Assembly (NCBI RefSeq): GCF_013623835.1
Contig: NZ_JABKDE010000005.1
Location: 124,001-188,000, forward strand
DNA: 64,000 nt
Reading direction: 5' to 3'
From: Brevibacterium oceani
GTDB lineage: Bacteria; Actinomycetota; Actinomycetes; Actinomycetales; Brevibacteriaceae
Under the pieces are notes generated by a model. The model saw nothing but the letters and a program-made list of their open reading frames with translations, searched no databases and was not told the origin of the DNA. Shown one piece after another: positions 37,423 through 45,220 of this stretch. The position numbers were made by a program, and so were the translations under genes. Numbering within the stretch: the first letter of the stretch is position 1; each line of letters starts with the position of its first letter.

Positions 37423-38571
37423 ATGGATCTTGAACTCAACGACATTCAGCAAGAACTCGCCAGCACTCTGAACAAGTACCTGCGCAGCGAGTACGACGCC
37501 GCCAAGCGCGAAGAGATCCTTCGCAGCGACGAAGGCATCTCCCGCGAGAAGTGGCAGGAATTCGCCGAGATGGGGCTGCTCGGGCTCGCCATCCCCGAAT
37601 CCTACGGCGGCGCGGACATGACCTTCAACGAGGTGGCCGTGGTCGCCGAGGCGTTCGGCCGCTCTCTCGTACTCGAACCGTTCCTCGCCACCGCGGTCCT
37701 CGGCACCAACGCCGTCCTGCTCGCCGGCAGCGAAGAGCAGAAGCAGGCCATCCTGCCCGGCGTGGCCGAAGGCCAGACTTTCCTCGCCCTCGCCGCCTTC
37801 GAACCGGGACAGCGCTACGAGGTCACCACTCCGGCAACCCAGGCGACTGCCGGGGCAGACGGAGCCTTCACGCTCACCGGCGAGAAGACCAATGTGCTCG
37901 GCGGAGACGTCGCCGACCACTTCATCGTCACCGCTTCGCAGAACGGCGAGCTCGGCCTCTACCTCGTGGCCGCCGACGCCGAAGGTCTGACCCGGGTCGC
38001 CCAGCGCCAGGCCGATGGGCTCGGCAGCGCGAACCTCAAGCTCGACAACGTCGCGGCCCAGCGCCTCGATGCCGCAGATGCCCATTCGGTCCTCTCTGAG
38101 GTCATCGATCTCGGCAACGCTGCGATCATGGCCGAGGCTGTCGGCGTCGCCGAGGCTTCCCTGACGATGACCGCCGAGTACCTCAAGACGCGTGAGCAGT
38201 TCGGCGCTCCCATCGGCGCGAACCAGGCCCTGCAGCACCGTGCAGCCGACCTCTACGCAGAGCTCGAATACGCCCGCAGCATGGCCCTGTACTCGCGTCT
38301 GGCCGTGACTTCCGAGGTCGCCGGAGCCGAGAAGGATCGCCACCGCGACGTCATCGCCGCGAAGATCGTCCTCGACAGGGCCGCCCGCAACATCAGCCAG
38401 GAATCGATCCAGATGCACGGCGGCATCGGCATGACCATGGAATACCCCATCGGTCACTACGCCAAGCGCCTGACGGTCATGACCCGCACCTTCGATGATG
38501 CGGACTCCCTGACCGCCGAGCTCGCCGCACTCGGCGGGCTCATCGAGCCTCAGGCCGCCGACCTCAGCTGA
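37423..38571 (+). CDS. Acyl-CoA dehydrogenase, small-type partner
   Basis: The 382-residue second subunit of the putative heteromeric acyl-CoA dehydrogenase. It starts MDLELNDIQQELASTLNKYLR; AAGAGGA precedes the ATG at 37423, and a longer open frame is antiparallel noise overlapping the previous gene. Conserved blocks include LGLAIPESYGGADMTFNEVAVVAEAFGRSL (in outline), MTAEYLKTREQFGAPI and QMHGGIGMTMEYPIGHYAKR near the C-terminus. Only 37 bases separate it from the first subunit, indicating one operon. Followed by a strong terminator. Confidence 0.88.
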   Translation: MDLELNDIQQELASTLNKYLRSEYDAAKREEILRSDEGISREKWQEFAEMGLLGLAIPESYGGADMTFNEVAVVAEAFGRSLVLEPFLATAVLGTNAVLLAGSEEQKQAILPGVAEGQTFLALAAFEPGQRYEVTTPATQATAGADGAFTLTGEKTNVLGGDVADHFIVTASQNGELGLYLVAADAEGLTRVAQRQADGLGSANLKLDNVAAQRLDAADAHSVLSEVIDLGNAAIMAEAVGVAEASLTMTAEYLKTREQFGAPIGANQALQHRAADLYAELEYARSMALYSRLAVTSEVAGAEKDRHRDVIAAKIVLDRAARNISQESIQMHGGIGMTMEYPIGHYAKRLTVMTRTFDDADSLTAELAALGGLIEPQAADLS

Positions 38572-38660
38572 GATCCGGCACCGGCGGAAGTCGGAGGCAC
38601 TCTCCGGGCCCGCCCACGTCGGCTGAGTCCCGGATCAGCGGTCCAGCCCCGCCACACAGG

Positions 38661-38704
38661 AAGCGCCGAGGCGGCACGATTCCGATCGTGCCACCTCGGC
38701 GCTT
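38661..38704. terminator. Bidirectional terminator, 20-bp stem
   Basis: 38661-38680 pairs with 38685-38704 with one mismatch and a TCCG tetraloop. It lies between the convergent acyl-CoA dehydrogenase and methyltransferase genes, so it probably terminates both. Confidence 0.8.
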
Positions 38705-38751
38705 CTCTGTGTTCGTGAGGCGCAGCCAGCCACGCCGGGCGGTCGGCCCGG

Positions 38752-39399
38752 TCAGTTCACGGGCTGGTCGAAGACGTGGCGGCGGATCCACGAGTGCATG
38801 GTGATCGCGGCGGCCGCAGCGGCGTTCATCGACCGCGTCGAACCGTACTGGGCGATCGAGAGCACGTCGCGGCTGGCCTGGTGGGCTTCCTCGCTCAGCC
38901 CCGGTCCCTCCTGGCCGAACAGCAGCAGGCACCGCCTGGGCATGTCGTAGGTCTCCAGCGGCACGGAGTCGGGGAAGTTGTCGATGCCGAGCAGCGGCAC
39001 GTCGTTCTCGGCGCACCAGCTCAGCAGGTCATCGACGCTGGGGTGGTGGATGACGTGCTGGTACTTGTCCGTGACCATCGCACCCCGCCGGTTCCAGCGA
39101 CGGCGTCCGACGATGTGTACGGCCGCGGCGTTGAAGGCGTTCGCGGTGCGCACCACCGAGCCGACGTTGAGGTCGTGCTGCCAGTTCTCGACACCGACGT
39201 GGAAGTCGTGCCGGGTGACATCGAGGTCGGCGACGATCGCGTCATGCTGCCAGTAACGGTATTTGTCGACGACGTTGCGCCGGTCCCCCTCGCGCAGCAG
39301 CTCCGGGTCGAAGTGCTCTCCCACAGGCCAGGGGCCGGTCCACGGACCGACCCCCACCTGCGGTTCAGCGCTGTCAGGCGCCGACGATTGTTCGCTCAC
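38752..39399 (-). CDS. SpoU/TrmH family RNA 2'-O-methyltransferase
   Basis: A 215-residue knotted SPOUT methyltransferase that uses S-adenosylmethionine to methylate a ribose 2'-OH. All three SpoU motifs are visible: NVGSVVRTANAFNA (motif 1), LLLFGQEGPGLSEE (motif 2) and STRSMNAAAAAAITMHSW (motif 3). The N-terminus has an unusual segment of about 55 residues. The RNA target (tRNA or rRNA) cannot be decided from these motifs. It overlaps the end of the ABC permease gene by 4 bp and so is the last gene of that leftward operon, although its function looks unrelated. Confidence 0.88.
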   Translation of the reverse strand: MSEQSSAPDSAEPQVGVGPWTGPWPVGEHFDPELLREGDRRNVVDKYRYWQHDAIVADLDVTRHDFHVGVENWQHDLNVGSVVRTANAFNAAAVHIVGRRRWNRRGAMVTDKYQHVIHHPSVDDLLSWCAENDVPLLGIDNFPDSVPLETYDMPRRCLLLFGQEGPGLSEEAHQASRDVLSIAQYGSTRSMNAAAAAAITMHSWIRRHVFDQPVN

Positions 39400-41036
39400 T
39401 TCTCGTCGCCGGACTCATCCGCCGACTTCGCGTCCTTCTCATCGTCGACAGATTCCGACTTCGCATCGGACTTCTTCGCGTCCTTCGCCGCAGCAGAGCC
39501 CTTCGCCGAGGCGGCCGACGAGACTTCGTCGACGTCCGACTTCACGTCGGCATCGTCCGAGTCGTCCGAATCCGCATCCGCATCCGAAACATCCGAGGAA
39601 TCGTCTTCAGCAGACGCGCCCGACGCCTTCTTCGCCGATCCCGACTTCGCGGCACCGACCTTCTGAGCCCGCTTGCTCATCTTCACTGTCTTGCCGCCGC
39701 GTCCGCCACCGGCGAGGACCGAGCGGACGTACGCGCTCGAGGCCAGGGTGTGGAGGATGAACGCGAGCACGAGCGCAATGCCGGCGGCGACGAGGCCCTC
39801 CCACCACTGCGCCTGCCCGGCGAAGAAGCGTCCGGCGATGCCCAGCGGTGAGGTGAACGGCGTCCACGACAGGATCTTCGCGGTCAGGCCGGAGGCTCCG
39901 ATGAAGACCGGGGCGAAGAAACCTGCCACGGTGATGATGCCGACGATCGTCAGGAAGGTCGTGCGTGCCTTCGAGCCGACCACGGTCGACGCCCACACCA
40001 GAAGGGCGAACACCGACCACGCGGTCAGCAGCAGGGTCAACGCGAACCAACCGAGGCCCGGCAGCATCGAGAACGCCAGCGAGGTCTTGCCCGACAGCGA
40101 CAGTCCGAGTTCGGTGACGACCGCGGCGGCGACGATCTGGACGGTGACCAGGGTCAGAGTTCCCGTGATCCGACCCGACGCCGAGGCGCGCGGCGGGATC
40201 GTGGCCGCGATGATCTCGGTGATCCGGTTGCGCTTCTCCAGGCGCAGGTTCTGGTAGAGCCCTGCACCGAGGGCTCCGACGACGAGGAGGGCGAAGGCGA
40301 CCATGCCCCACAGCAGCGGGGTGGCCACGTCCGCCTGGACGGCGGGGGTCTTGAGCAGCGTCGCCTCGGTCTTCGGGGCGAGCTTCTCCAGCAGCGTCTC
40401 CGGCTGCTTGTCGAGAGCGATGATCGTCGGCTGTCCCTGACCGCTGGGGTCCTGGATGAAGGCGGCGTCGACCTTGCCCTGACGCACGAGCTTCTCGGCC
40501 GCCTCCGCGTCCTTCGCATCGGTGATCTTCACGCCCAGCTGCTGTTCGTACATCTGGGCCTGGTCGCCCACGCCGACCATCGCCATGCTCGGTGTGCCCG
40601 TGTCCTTCTGTGCGTCGGCCACGATGCCGGTGATGATCGCGGCGAGCACGCCCAGGATGATTACGCCGGCCGTGACGAGGAAGTAGGGGCTGCGCATCGC
40701 CGTGGTGCTCTCACGGTTCGACACCAGCCAAGCGGCCTGACGGTTGCCGACGTCGACGAATTCCGAGACCAGTCCGGTCTCGGGCAGTTCGTCCGGATCC
40801 GGAGTGTCCTCGGCGAGTTCGAAGGGAACGTCGTCGAGTCCGGCGGTCGCCCCGTCGTCCGCGGAATCCTCCGCGCCCACCTCGGCGGTGTCGCCTTCGG
40901 TCACCTCGTCGTCCTCGGTCACCTCGATGTCATCATCGATGGGGACGCCGAGGTCGTCGATGCCTTCGCCGGCCGTGCCCTTCGACACGAGCGGTTCGTT
41001 GGGCTCGTCGTTCGCACCTTTGTCCTTGCGCGCCAT
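39396..41036 (-). CDS. ABC-2 permease with acidic N- and C-terminal tails
   Basis: A 546-residue membrane subunit encoded after the degenerate ATPase. The first 95 residues are strongly acidic (VTEDDEVTEGD and similar), then one helix, a soluble extracytoplasmic domain of about 100 residues, and five or six helices in NatB-like order (LRLEKRNRITEIIAATIP marks the cytoplasmic loop). The last 100 residues are a Ser/Asp/Lys low-complexity tail. The membrane core resembles NatB/ABC-2 permeases of sodium or peptide export systems. Stop and start codons overlap between this gene and both neighbours. Confidence 0.82.
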   Translation of the reverse strand: MARKDKGANDEPNEPLVSKGTAGEGIDDLGVPIDDDIEVTEDDEVTEGDTAEVGAEDSADDGATAGLDDVPFELAEDTPDPDELPETGLVSEFVDVGNRQAAWLVSNRESTTAMRSPYFLVTAGVIILGVLAAIITGIVADAQKDTGTPSMAMVGVGDQAQMYEQQLGVKITDAKDAEAAEKLVRQGKVDAAFIQDPSGQGQPTIIALDKQPETLLEKLAPKTEATLLKTPAVQADVATPLLWGMVAFALLVVGALGAGLYQNLRLEKRNRITEIIAATIPPRASASGRITGTLTLVTVQIVAAAVVTELGLSLSGKTSLAFSMLPGLGWFALTLLLTAWSVFALLVWASTVVGSKARTTFLTIVGIITVAGFFAPVFIGASGLTAKILSWTPFTSPLGIAGRFFAGQAQWWEGLVAAGIALVLAFILHTLASSAYVRSVLAGGGRGGKTVKMSKRAQKVGAAKSGSAKKASGASAEDDSSDVSDADADSDDSDDADVKSDVDEVSSAASAKGSAAAKDAKKSDAKSESVDDEKDAKSADESGDEK

Positions 41037-41917
41037 TACAGAGCCTCCTTGTACTGCTCGGCCAGTGTCGGGCGGACACTTTCGAAGTTCGTCACGCCAT
41101 CGAGCGCCGCCACGGCGGCGGCTGCGGTCTTCGCATCAGCGGCGTGGAAGCTGATGACGTTGTCGTCACGGTTCGCGACCTTCGCCGCGCTGATGCCCGA
41201 CCGTGATTCGAGAGCCGATCGGGCCGCCTCGGCGTCCTTGGTCTCAACCTTGTAGTGCGGATCGCCCAGCAGCTTCTCGACACTGCCGGAGGCGGTGACC
41301 TTGCCCTGGCTGAGCACGATGACGTCGTCGGCGAATGTCTGCGCGGCTTCCCAGTCGTCGGTGGCGACGATGACGGGCACTCCCGAGGAGGCATGTGCCC
41401 GCAGCAGCTTCATGACCAGGCGCAGCGAGGCCGCGTCGAGACCCGCGAAGGCGTCGTCGATGACGACGACATCGGGGTCGGCGGCCAGGGTGGCGGCGAT
41501 GTCGACGCGTGCGATCTCGGCCCCCGACAGGTTCTTCAGCGGGGCGTAGCCGCGGTCGGCCAGGTCGAGGTGGGAGAGCAGGGTCAGAGCGTTGCGCTCA
41601 GCGGCGCCCAGGGTGATCCCGTGCAGGCGTGCGAGGTAGACGATCTGGTCGATGACGCGCATGTTCGGGTAGCCGCCGCGCTCTGCGGGCAGGTAGCCGA
41701 AGTTCTGCCGGTCGCCGAAGTCGAGCTCGAAGTCCTCGAGTTCGACGGTGCCCTCATCAGCGGAGATCAGCCCCATGATGACGCGCACCAGCTCGGTCCG
41801 CCCCGCCGAACGGGTCCCCACGATCGCGGTGATCCGGCCCGCCTCGGCGGTGAAACTCACCTCGTCCAGATATGTCCGCTTTCCCTTGCGCAGGGAAATC
41901 TCTTTCAGTGTGAGCAC
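41036..41917 (-). CDS. ABC transporter ATP-binding subunit with degenerate catalytic motifs
   Basis: A 293-residue nucleotide-binding-domain protein with the NatA layout, including FGYLPAERGGYPNM. Three core positions are changed: Walker A GTRSAGRT (34-41) has Arg40 for Lys, Walker B IDDAFAGLD has Asp155 for the catalytic Glu, and the H-loop ATDDW has Asp187 for His. The signature is LSGAE. It may bind but hardly hydrolyse ATP. It starts with GTG, with AAGGA upstream. No second ATPase is encoded next to it, so the pump may be inactive, regulatory, or use an ATPase from elsewhere. Confidence 0.85.
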   Translation of the reverse strand: MLTLKEISLRKGKRTYLDEVSFTAEAGRITAIVGTRSAGRTELVRVIMGLISADEGTVELEDFELDFGDRQNFGYLPAERGGYPNMRVIDQIVYLARLHGITLGAAERNALTLLSHLDLADRGYAPLKNLSGAEIARVDIAATLAADPDVVVIDDAFAGLDAASLRLVMKLLRAHASSGVPVIVATDDWEAAQTFADDVIVLSQGKVTASGSVEKLLGDPHYKVETKDAEAARSALESRSGISAAKVANRDDNVISFHAADAKTAAAAVAALDGVTNFESVRPTLAEQYKEAL

Positions 41918-42099
41918 GCGTCATCCTTACTTATACATCAGGCAAATACTAAGGGAGTGTCTCATCTATCGTGTTGAAATGAGAGACGTCTTTCAAACCA
42001 GACCAATGATTTCGACCGAATTGCCAGTCGAGTCCCAGGTCGTGATCGGTGGGTCGGCCGTCGCATATTTATGGACGTCCATCCTCGCCGAGGCGGCTC

Positions 42100-42681
42100 T
42101 CAGTCGAGGCCGAGATCCTTCGTCGTCAGCGCGGTCAGGTACGGGATTCCCGTGGCCTCGACCCGTTCCTTGGCGCCGGTGTCGCGGTCCATGACCACGG
42201 CCACCGCGACCACCTCGGCGCCGGCTTCCTTGAGCGCGTCGACCGCAGTGAGCACGGATCCGCCCGTCGTCGAGGTGTCCTCGACGGCGACGACGCGCTT
42301 GCCGGCGACGTCGGGGCCTTCGACCCGGCGGGACATACCGTGCTTCTTCGCCTCCTTGCGGACGACGAAGGAATCGAGCGGGGTGCCGCGCACCACCGAG
42401 CGGTGCATGACCGCGGTGCCGACCGGATCGGCGCCCATCGTCAAGCCGCCGACGGCGTCGATCTTCTCCAGCAGACCTTCCGCCTCGAGCAGGTCGAGGA
42501 CCACGTCGCCGACGAGCGGCGAGGAGCGGTGGTCGAGGGTGATCCGGCGCAGGTCGAGGTAGTAGTCGGCCTCCTTGCCGGAGGAGAGGGTCACTCTGCC
42601 GCGCACCACGGCGAGTTCGTCGATGAGGTCGAGCAGTTGTCGGCGTGTGTCTGCACTGCGGGTGTCTGCACTGTCGGTCAT
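42100..42681 (-). CDS. pyrE: Orotate phosphoribosyltransferase
   Basis: A 193-residue enzyme that joins orotate to PRPP to form orotidine 5'-phosphate in pyrimidine synthesis. The PRPP-binding loop VVAVEDTSTTGGSVL is near residue 135, and LSSGKEADYYLDLR plus VRKEAKKHGMSRRVEG are typical. The ATG at 42681 was chosen because GGAG is close upstream and an upstream TAGACT box (42689-42694 on the minus strand) suggests a very short leader or leaderless message. The frame is open to 42717. It stands alone, separated from the ABC genes by about 180 bases. Confidence 0.93.
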   Translation of the reverse strand: MTDSADTRSADTRRQLLDLIDELAVVRGRVTLSSGKEADYYLDLRRITLDHRSSPLVGDVVLDLLEAEGLLEKIDAVGGLTMGADPVGTAVMHRSVVRGTPLDSFVVRKEAKKHGMSRRVEGPDVAGKRVVAVEDTSTTGGSVLTAVDALKEAGAEVVAVAVVMDRDTGAKERVEATGIPYLTALTTKDLGLD

Positions 42682-43017
42682 GGTCTCCAGTCTAATGCGC
42701 GGGTATCGGGCGACCATTCAGCGCTGTCCCAGGGGCCGGACGCCGGTGCCTCCGGTGGGCATGAGAGGGGCTGCCGAGGTGCGGTCTGCGCTCCCAGATG
42801 AGCTGTGACGGACAGCACAGATGCGATGCGTGAGGATTCGGTGCTGCGCGCGTCTGTACCGATGTCATAAAGAATCAACACGGGTTGGCTCTTTCTGTGC
42901 CCACAGGCGGTACAGTGTCACCAGCGCTGTGAGCACCGCGTGGAACGCACAGTCGCCGCACCACCCCAGTACCGCGCTTCCCAGCCGGTCGACAGTCTCA
43001 GAAGGGACGTGAGCAAC
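42682..43017. other. Intergenic region between pyrE and the GlsB-type gene
   Basis: It holds the pyrE -10 box near 42689 and the ECF-type promoter at 42827-42867. No gene was recognised; the short plus-strand frames lack features of real genes. A second weak promoter-like TACAGT occurs near 42912. Confidence 0.5.
42827..42867 (+). promoter_or_regulatory. Putative ECF-type promoter 1 (upstream of the GlsB-type gene)
   Basis: TGCGTGAGGATTC at 42827-42839, an 11-base variable spacer, then CGTCTGTACCGATGTCA at 42851-42867. The same two blocks with the same spacer length occur at 45123-45163. Two conserved blocks with a variable, fixed-length gap are what a sigma-factor promoter pair looks like. 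The nearest gene start is 43018, 150 bases downstream. Confidence 0.65.
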
Positions 43018-43290
43018 ATGGGTTTCATCGCATATCTCATCCTCGGCCTCATCGCCGGTGCCATCGCCAAGGCCATCCTGCCGGGTAAGCAGGGCGGCGG
43101 ATTCATCGCCACGCTCATCCTCGGCGTCATCGGCGCCATGGTCGGCGGCTGGCTCGGCGGCATGATCTTCGGTGTCGAGATGGACAAGTTCTTCTCGCTG
43201 TCGTCGTGGCTGTGCGCCATCGGCGGTTCGCTGATCGTGCTCATCATCTGGGGCCTCATCACAGGCCGCTCGAAGTCCAAGGCCGCCTGA
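43018..43290 (+). CDS. GlsB/YeaQ/YmgE family stress membrane protein
   Basis: A 90-residue membrane protein with three hydrophobic, glycine-rich helices (FIAYLILGLIAGAIAK, FIATLILGVIGAMVGGWLG, IGGSLIVLIIWGLI as landmarks). The family (transglycosylase-associated protein) is linked to general and envelope stress, without a known biochemical activity. GAAGGGA precedes the ATG at 43018; the frame is open to 42940 without similarity. A motif pair identical to that before the Asp23 gene at 45221 lies upstream, so I infer control by the ECF sigma factor encoded at 44393. Followed by a 15-bp-stem terminator. Confidence 0.88.
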   Translation: MGFIAYLILGLIAGAIAKAILPGKQGGGFIATLILGVIGAMVGGWLGGMIFGVEMDKFFSLSSWLCAIGGSLIVLIIWGLITGRSKSKAA

Positions 43291-43310
43291 GGTCTGACAA
43301 CTTCTCAACA

Positions 43311-43344
43311 GGTCGAGCCCGGTTCACACGAACCGGGCTCGACC
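43311..43344 (+). terminator. Terminator after the GlsB-type gene
   Basis: Perfect 15-bp stem (43311-43325 with 43330-43344) with an ACAC loop, 20 bases past the stop codon. Confidence 0.75.
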
Positions 43345-43387
43345 CGTATGCGCGGACTCTGTATGTGCGGATAGGGACAGTTCGCGC

Positions 43388-43419
43388 TGAGCAGCCCAGT
43401 TTCGGAACTGGGCTGCTCA
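43388..43419 (-). terminator. Terminator of the leftward sigma/Asp23 operon
   Basis: Perfect 14-bp stem (43388-43401 with 43406-43419) with a TCGG tetraloop, about 45 bases beyond the stop of the leftward operon. Confidence 0.75.
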
Positions 43420-43462
43420 CCCGAAACTGTGCCGAAACTGGTGGGCCGCGGGTCCTGGAGCC

Positions 43463-43819
43463 TCAGGAGCTGCGGCTGACGATGCGCAGATCGATGTCGA
43501 TGTCGCCGACCGAGCGGAGATCCGCGTCCTGCAGGTCACGCGCGATGATCTCGAAGAGGTCGTCGACGACCCCTGACACGGACCGGCTGGCGTCCAGGTG
43601 CGCATCGACGCGCACGTGCACGCCCTCGCGTGTAGTCCTGACGTCGACCGACGGCGGTTCGCCGCCTTCCCGGCGCATCACGCGCGCCGCGGCGGTGGCC
43701 ACGAGGTCGCGCAGACCCGGCGACAGTCCCGTGACTCCGGGGACGGCGAGGACCGCAGGGGTCATCCGCAGCGAGGCGGCCGCCTCGTCGAATGCTTCCG
43801 GTGCCTTCGGTTCAGTCAT
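43463..43819 (-). CDS. Small Asp23/Gls24-related protein
   Basis: A 118-residue soluble protein, third gene of the leftward operon headed by the ECF sigma gene. It has ATAAARVMRREGGEPPSVDVRTTREGVHVRVDAHLDASRSV (in outline) and ends with FEIIARDLQDADLRSVGDIDIDLRIV, an alpha/beta pattern resembling Asp23 domains, though similarity is weak. The ATG at 43819 overlaps the previous gene by 8 bp; the upstream Arg/Pro-rich extension is not conserved-looking. It probably belongs to the envelope-stress system by position. Alternative: an unnamed conserved actinobacterial protein. Confidence 0.65.
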   Translation of the reverse strand: MTEPKAPEAFDEAAASLRMTPAVLAVPGVTGLSPGLRDLVATAAARVMRREGGEPPSVDVRTTREGVHVRVDAHLDASRSVSGVVDDLFEIIARDLQDADLRSVGDIDIDLRIVSRSS

Positions 43820-44396
43820 CGTCGGCCTCCTCGGTGGCGACTCCCTCGGCCCGCGCGACTCCCTCGGCCTCCTCGGTGGCAGCGCCCGCGGCGTCCTCGG
43901 CTCCCGCAGCTCCCGCAGCGCCTGTGGCACCCTCGTCTCCCCCGGGGACGAACACGTCCTCGGCGGTGATGTCGATGCTCGTCGCGGGAATCCCGAGTTC
44001 CCCGATCAGGGACTCGGCGACGCGACGGCGGACCGCCTCGGCGGTGGGGGCGAAGGAGATCCCGGCGCGCATAGCCACGGTCAGCACCACCTCAACGGCG
44101 CTTCCCTCCGGGTCGCCCACGGGTTTCGGATTCACACTGCGGGCACGGATCCCGTCGACGGAATCGACGGCGTCGCGGATGATGCCGCGCACCGTGGCGG
44201 TCGAGATCCGGAAGGCGTTCCCGCGTTCGGTCGTCAGTCGGGTCGACGGGGCCAACGAGGCGTCCTCGCGCACGATCCGGAGGATGCGGTCGCGCAGCCC
44301 GGCCGACTCCGCCGGGTCGGGTTCGAAGGAGCCCATGTACTCCTCGATGACTGCGCGCAGGTGAGCGTCGGTCTCTTTCGACGTTTCGTCGCTCAT
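43812..44396 (-). CDS. Asp23/Gls24 family envelope stress protein
   Basis: A 194-residue protein. The centre (NAFRISTATVRGIIRDAVDSVDGIRARSV, then VVLTVAMRAGISF and RVAESLIGELGIPATSIDITAEDVFV) matches the Asp23 alpha/beta fold. The last 45 residues are an Ala/Glu/Gly-rich low-complexity tail. The ATG at 44396 has GGAAGGA well spaced; the ATG at 44402 is too close. It overlaps the ECF sigma gene by 4 bp. Asp23 proteins form envelope-associated meshworks in firmicutes; here a link to cell-envelope stress is inferred. Confidence 0.8.
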   Translation of the reverse strand: MSDETSKETDAHLRAVIEEYMGSFEPDPAESAGLRDRILRIVREDASLAPSTRLTTERGNAFRISTATVRGIIRDAVDSVDGIRARSVNPKPVGDPEGSAVEVVLTVAMRAGISFAPTAEAVRRRVAESLIGELGIPATSIDITAEDVFVPGGDEGATGAAGAAGAEDAAGAATEEAEGVARAEGVATEEADDD

Positions 44397-44956
44397 ACCC
44401 ATCCTTCCATCCCCTCGGCAATGGCGAGCCTGGCGCGATGGATGCGCCCGCGCACACTGCCTTCGCTGACTCCCAAAGTCGCGGCGACCTCGGCGTAGCT
44501 CAGTCCCTCCATCTGATGGAGCACCCACGTTACACGCTGCTCCGAGGAGAGCGTCTGGAGGACCTGGGTGAAGTGCTCGAGTGCGGTGCGCGCTTCGACG
44601 GACCGTTCGACCGAAGCGGCACCGTCGGAGTGGTGACCGAGGTCGTCGGGATCCGAGGCGTCGGACGGGCGAGACATGCGACGCCGCAGCACATCGGTGC
44701 ATCGGTTCGACGCCATGCGGTAGATCCACGTGCCGAACGCGGCGGGTTCGGCCAAAGCGTCGAGCGACTTCCAGGCCTGGACGAGGGTGTCCTGGACGAC
44801 GTCCTCGGCGTCCTGCCGATCGCCGAGCGTACGCCACGCGAAGCGCAGCAGCTTCCGCTCGTATTCGTCGACGAGCGATTCGAAGGCCACGATGTCGCCC
44901 TCACGGGCGCGCACCACCAAGGTGACGATGTCGAAGCGCTCATCTCCCCTTGTCAT
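44393..44956 (-). CDS. ECF-type RNA polymerase sigma factor
   Basis: A 187-residue sigma-70 family ECF factor. Region 2 is visible as FESLVDEYERKLLRFAWRTLGDRQDAEDVVQDTLVQAWKSL, given as landmarks YERKLLRFA, AEDVVQDT and TWIYRMASNRCTDVLRRR; region 4 is EQRVTWVLHQMEGLSYAEVAATLGVSEGSVRGRIHRAR. No anti-sigma gene is seen; the two following genes encode Asp23-related proteins. The ATG at 44956 was selected because homology begins there; a longer frame to 45076 has no similarity. It is divergent from the Asp23 gene at 45221, which has a matching promoter pair. Confidence 0.9.
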   Translation of the reverse strand: MTRGDERFDIVTLVVRAREGDIVAFESLVDEYERKLLRFAWRTLGDRQDAEDVVQDTLVQAWKSLDALAEPAAFGTWIYRMASNRCTDVLRRRMSRPSDASDPDDLGHHSDGAASVERSVEARTALEHFTQVLQTLSSEQRVTWVLHQMEGLSYAEVAATLGVSEGSVRGRIHRARLAIAEGMEGWV

Positions 44957-45122
44957 ATGCCCATCGTATGCCACAGATCCGGCCCGCGGGTGGGAGTCGG
45001 ACGGGTTCCCCGCGTTGGCCGCAGGAGAGTGCCGGGCAGGTGCCGGAAGCGCATCGGAAGGACCCCGGACAGGCACCGTTCGACCCAGTCCCGAATAAAT
45101 TTCCGAAGAATCTGCGAAACAG

Positions 45123-45163
45123 TGCGTGAGGATTCTCCGGCACCTGCGTCTGTACCGATGTCA
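45123..45163 (+). promoter_or_regulatory. Putative ECF-type promoter 2 (upstream of the Asp23 operon)
   Basis: TGCGTGAGGATTC at 45123-45135, an 11-base spacer, and CGTCTGTACCGATGTCA at 45147-45163. The spacer differs in sequence from promoter 1 but not in length. It lies 57 bases before the Asp23 start and between divergent sigma and Asp23 genes. Confidence 0.7.
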
Positions 45164-45220
45164 GGGTCCTTCCGAGGAAGGACTTGGAAACTGATGCCCC
45201 TCGAACGAATAGGAAGAACA

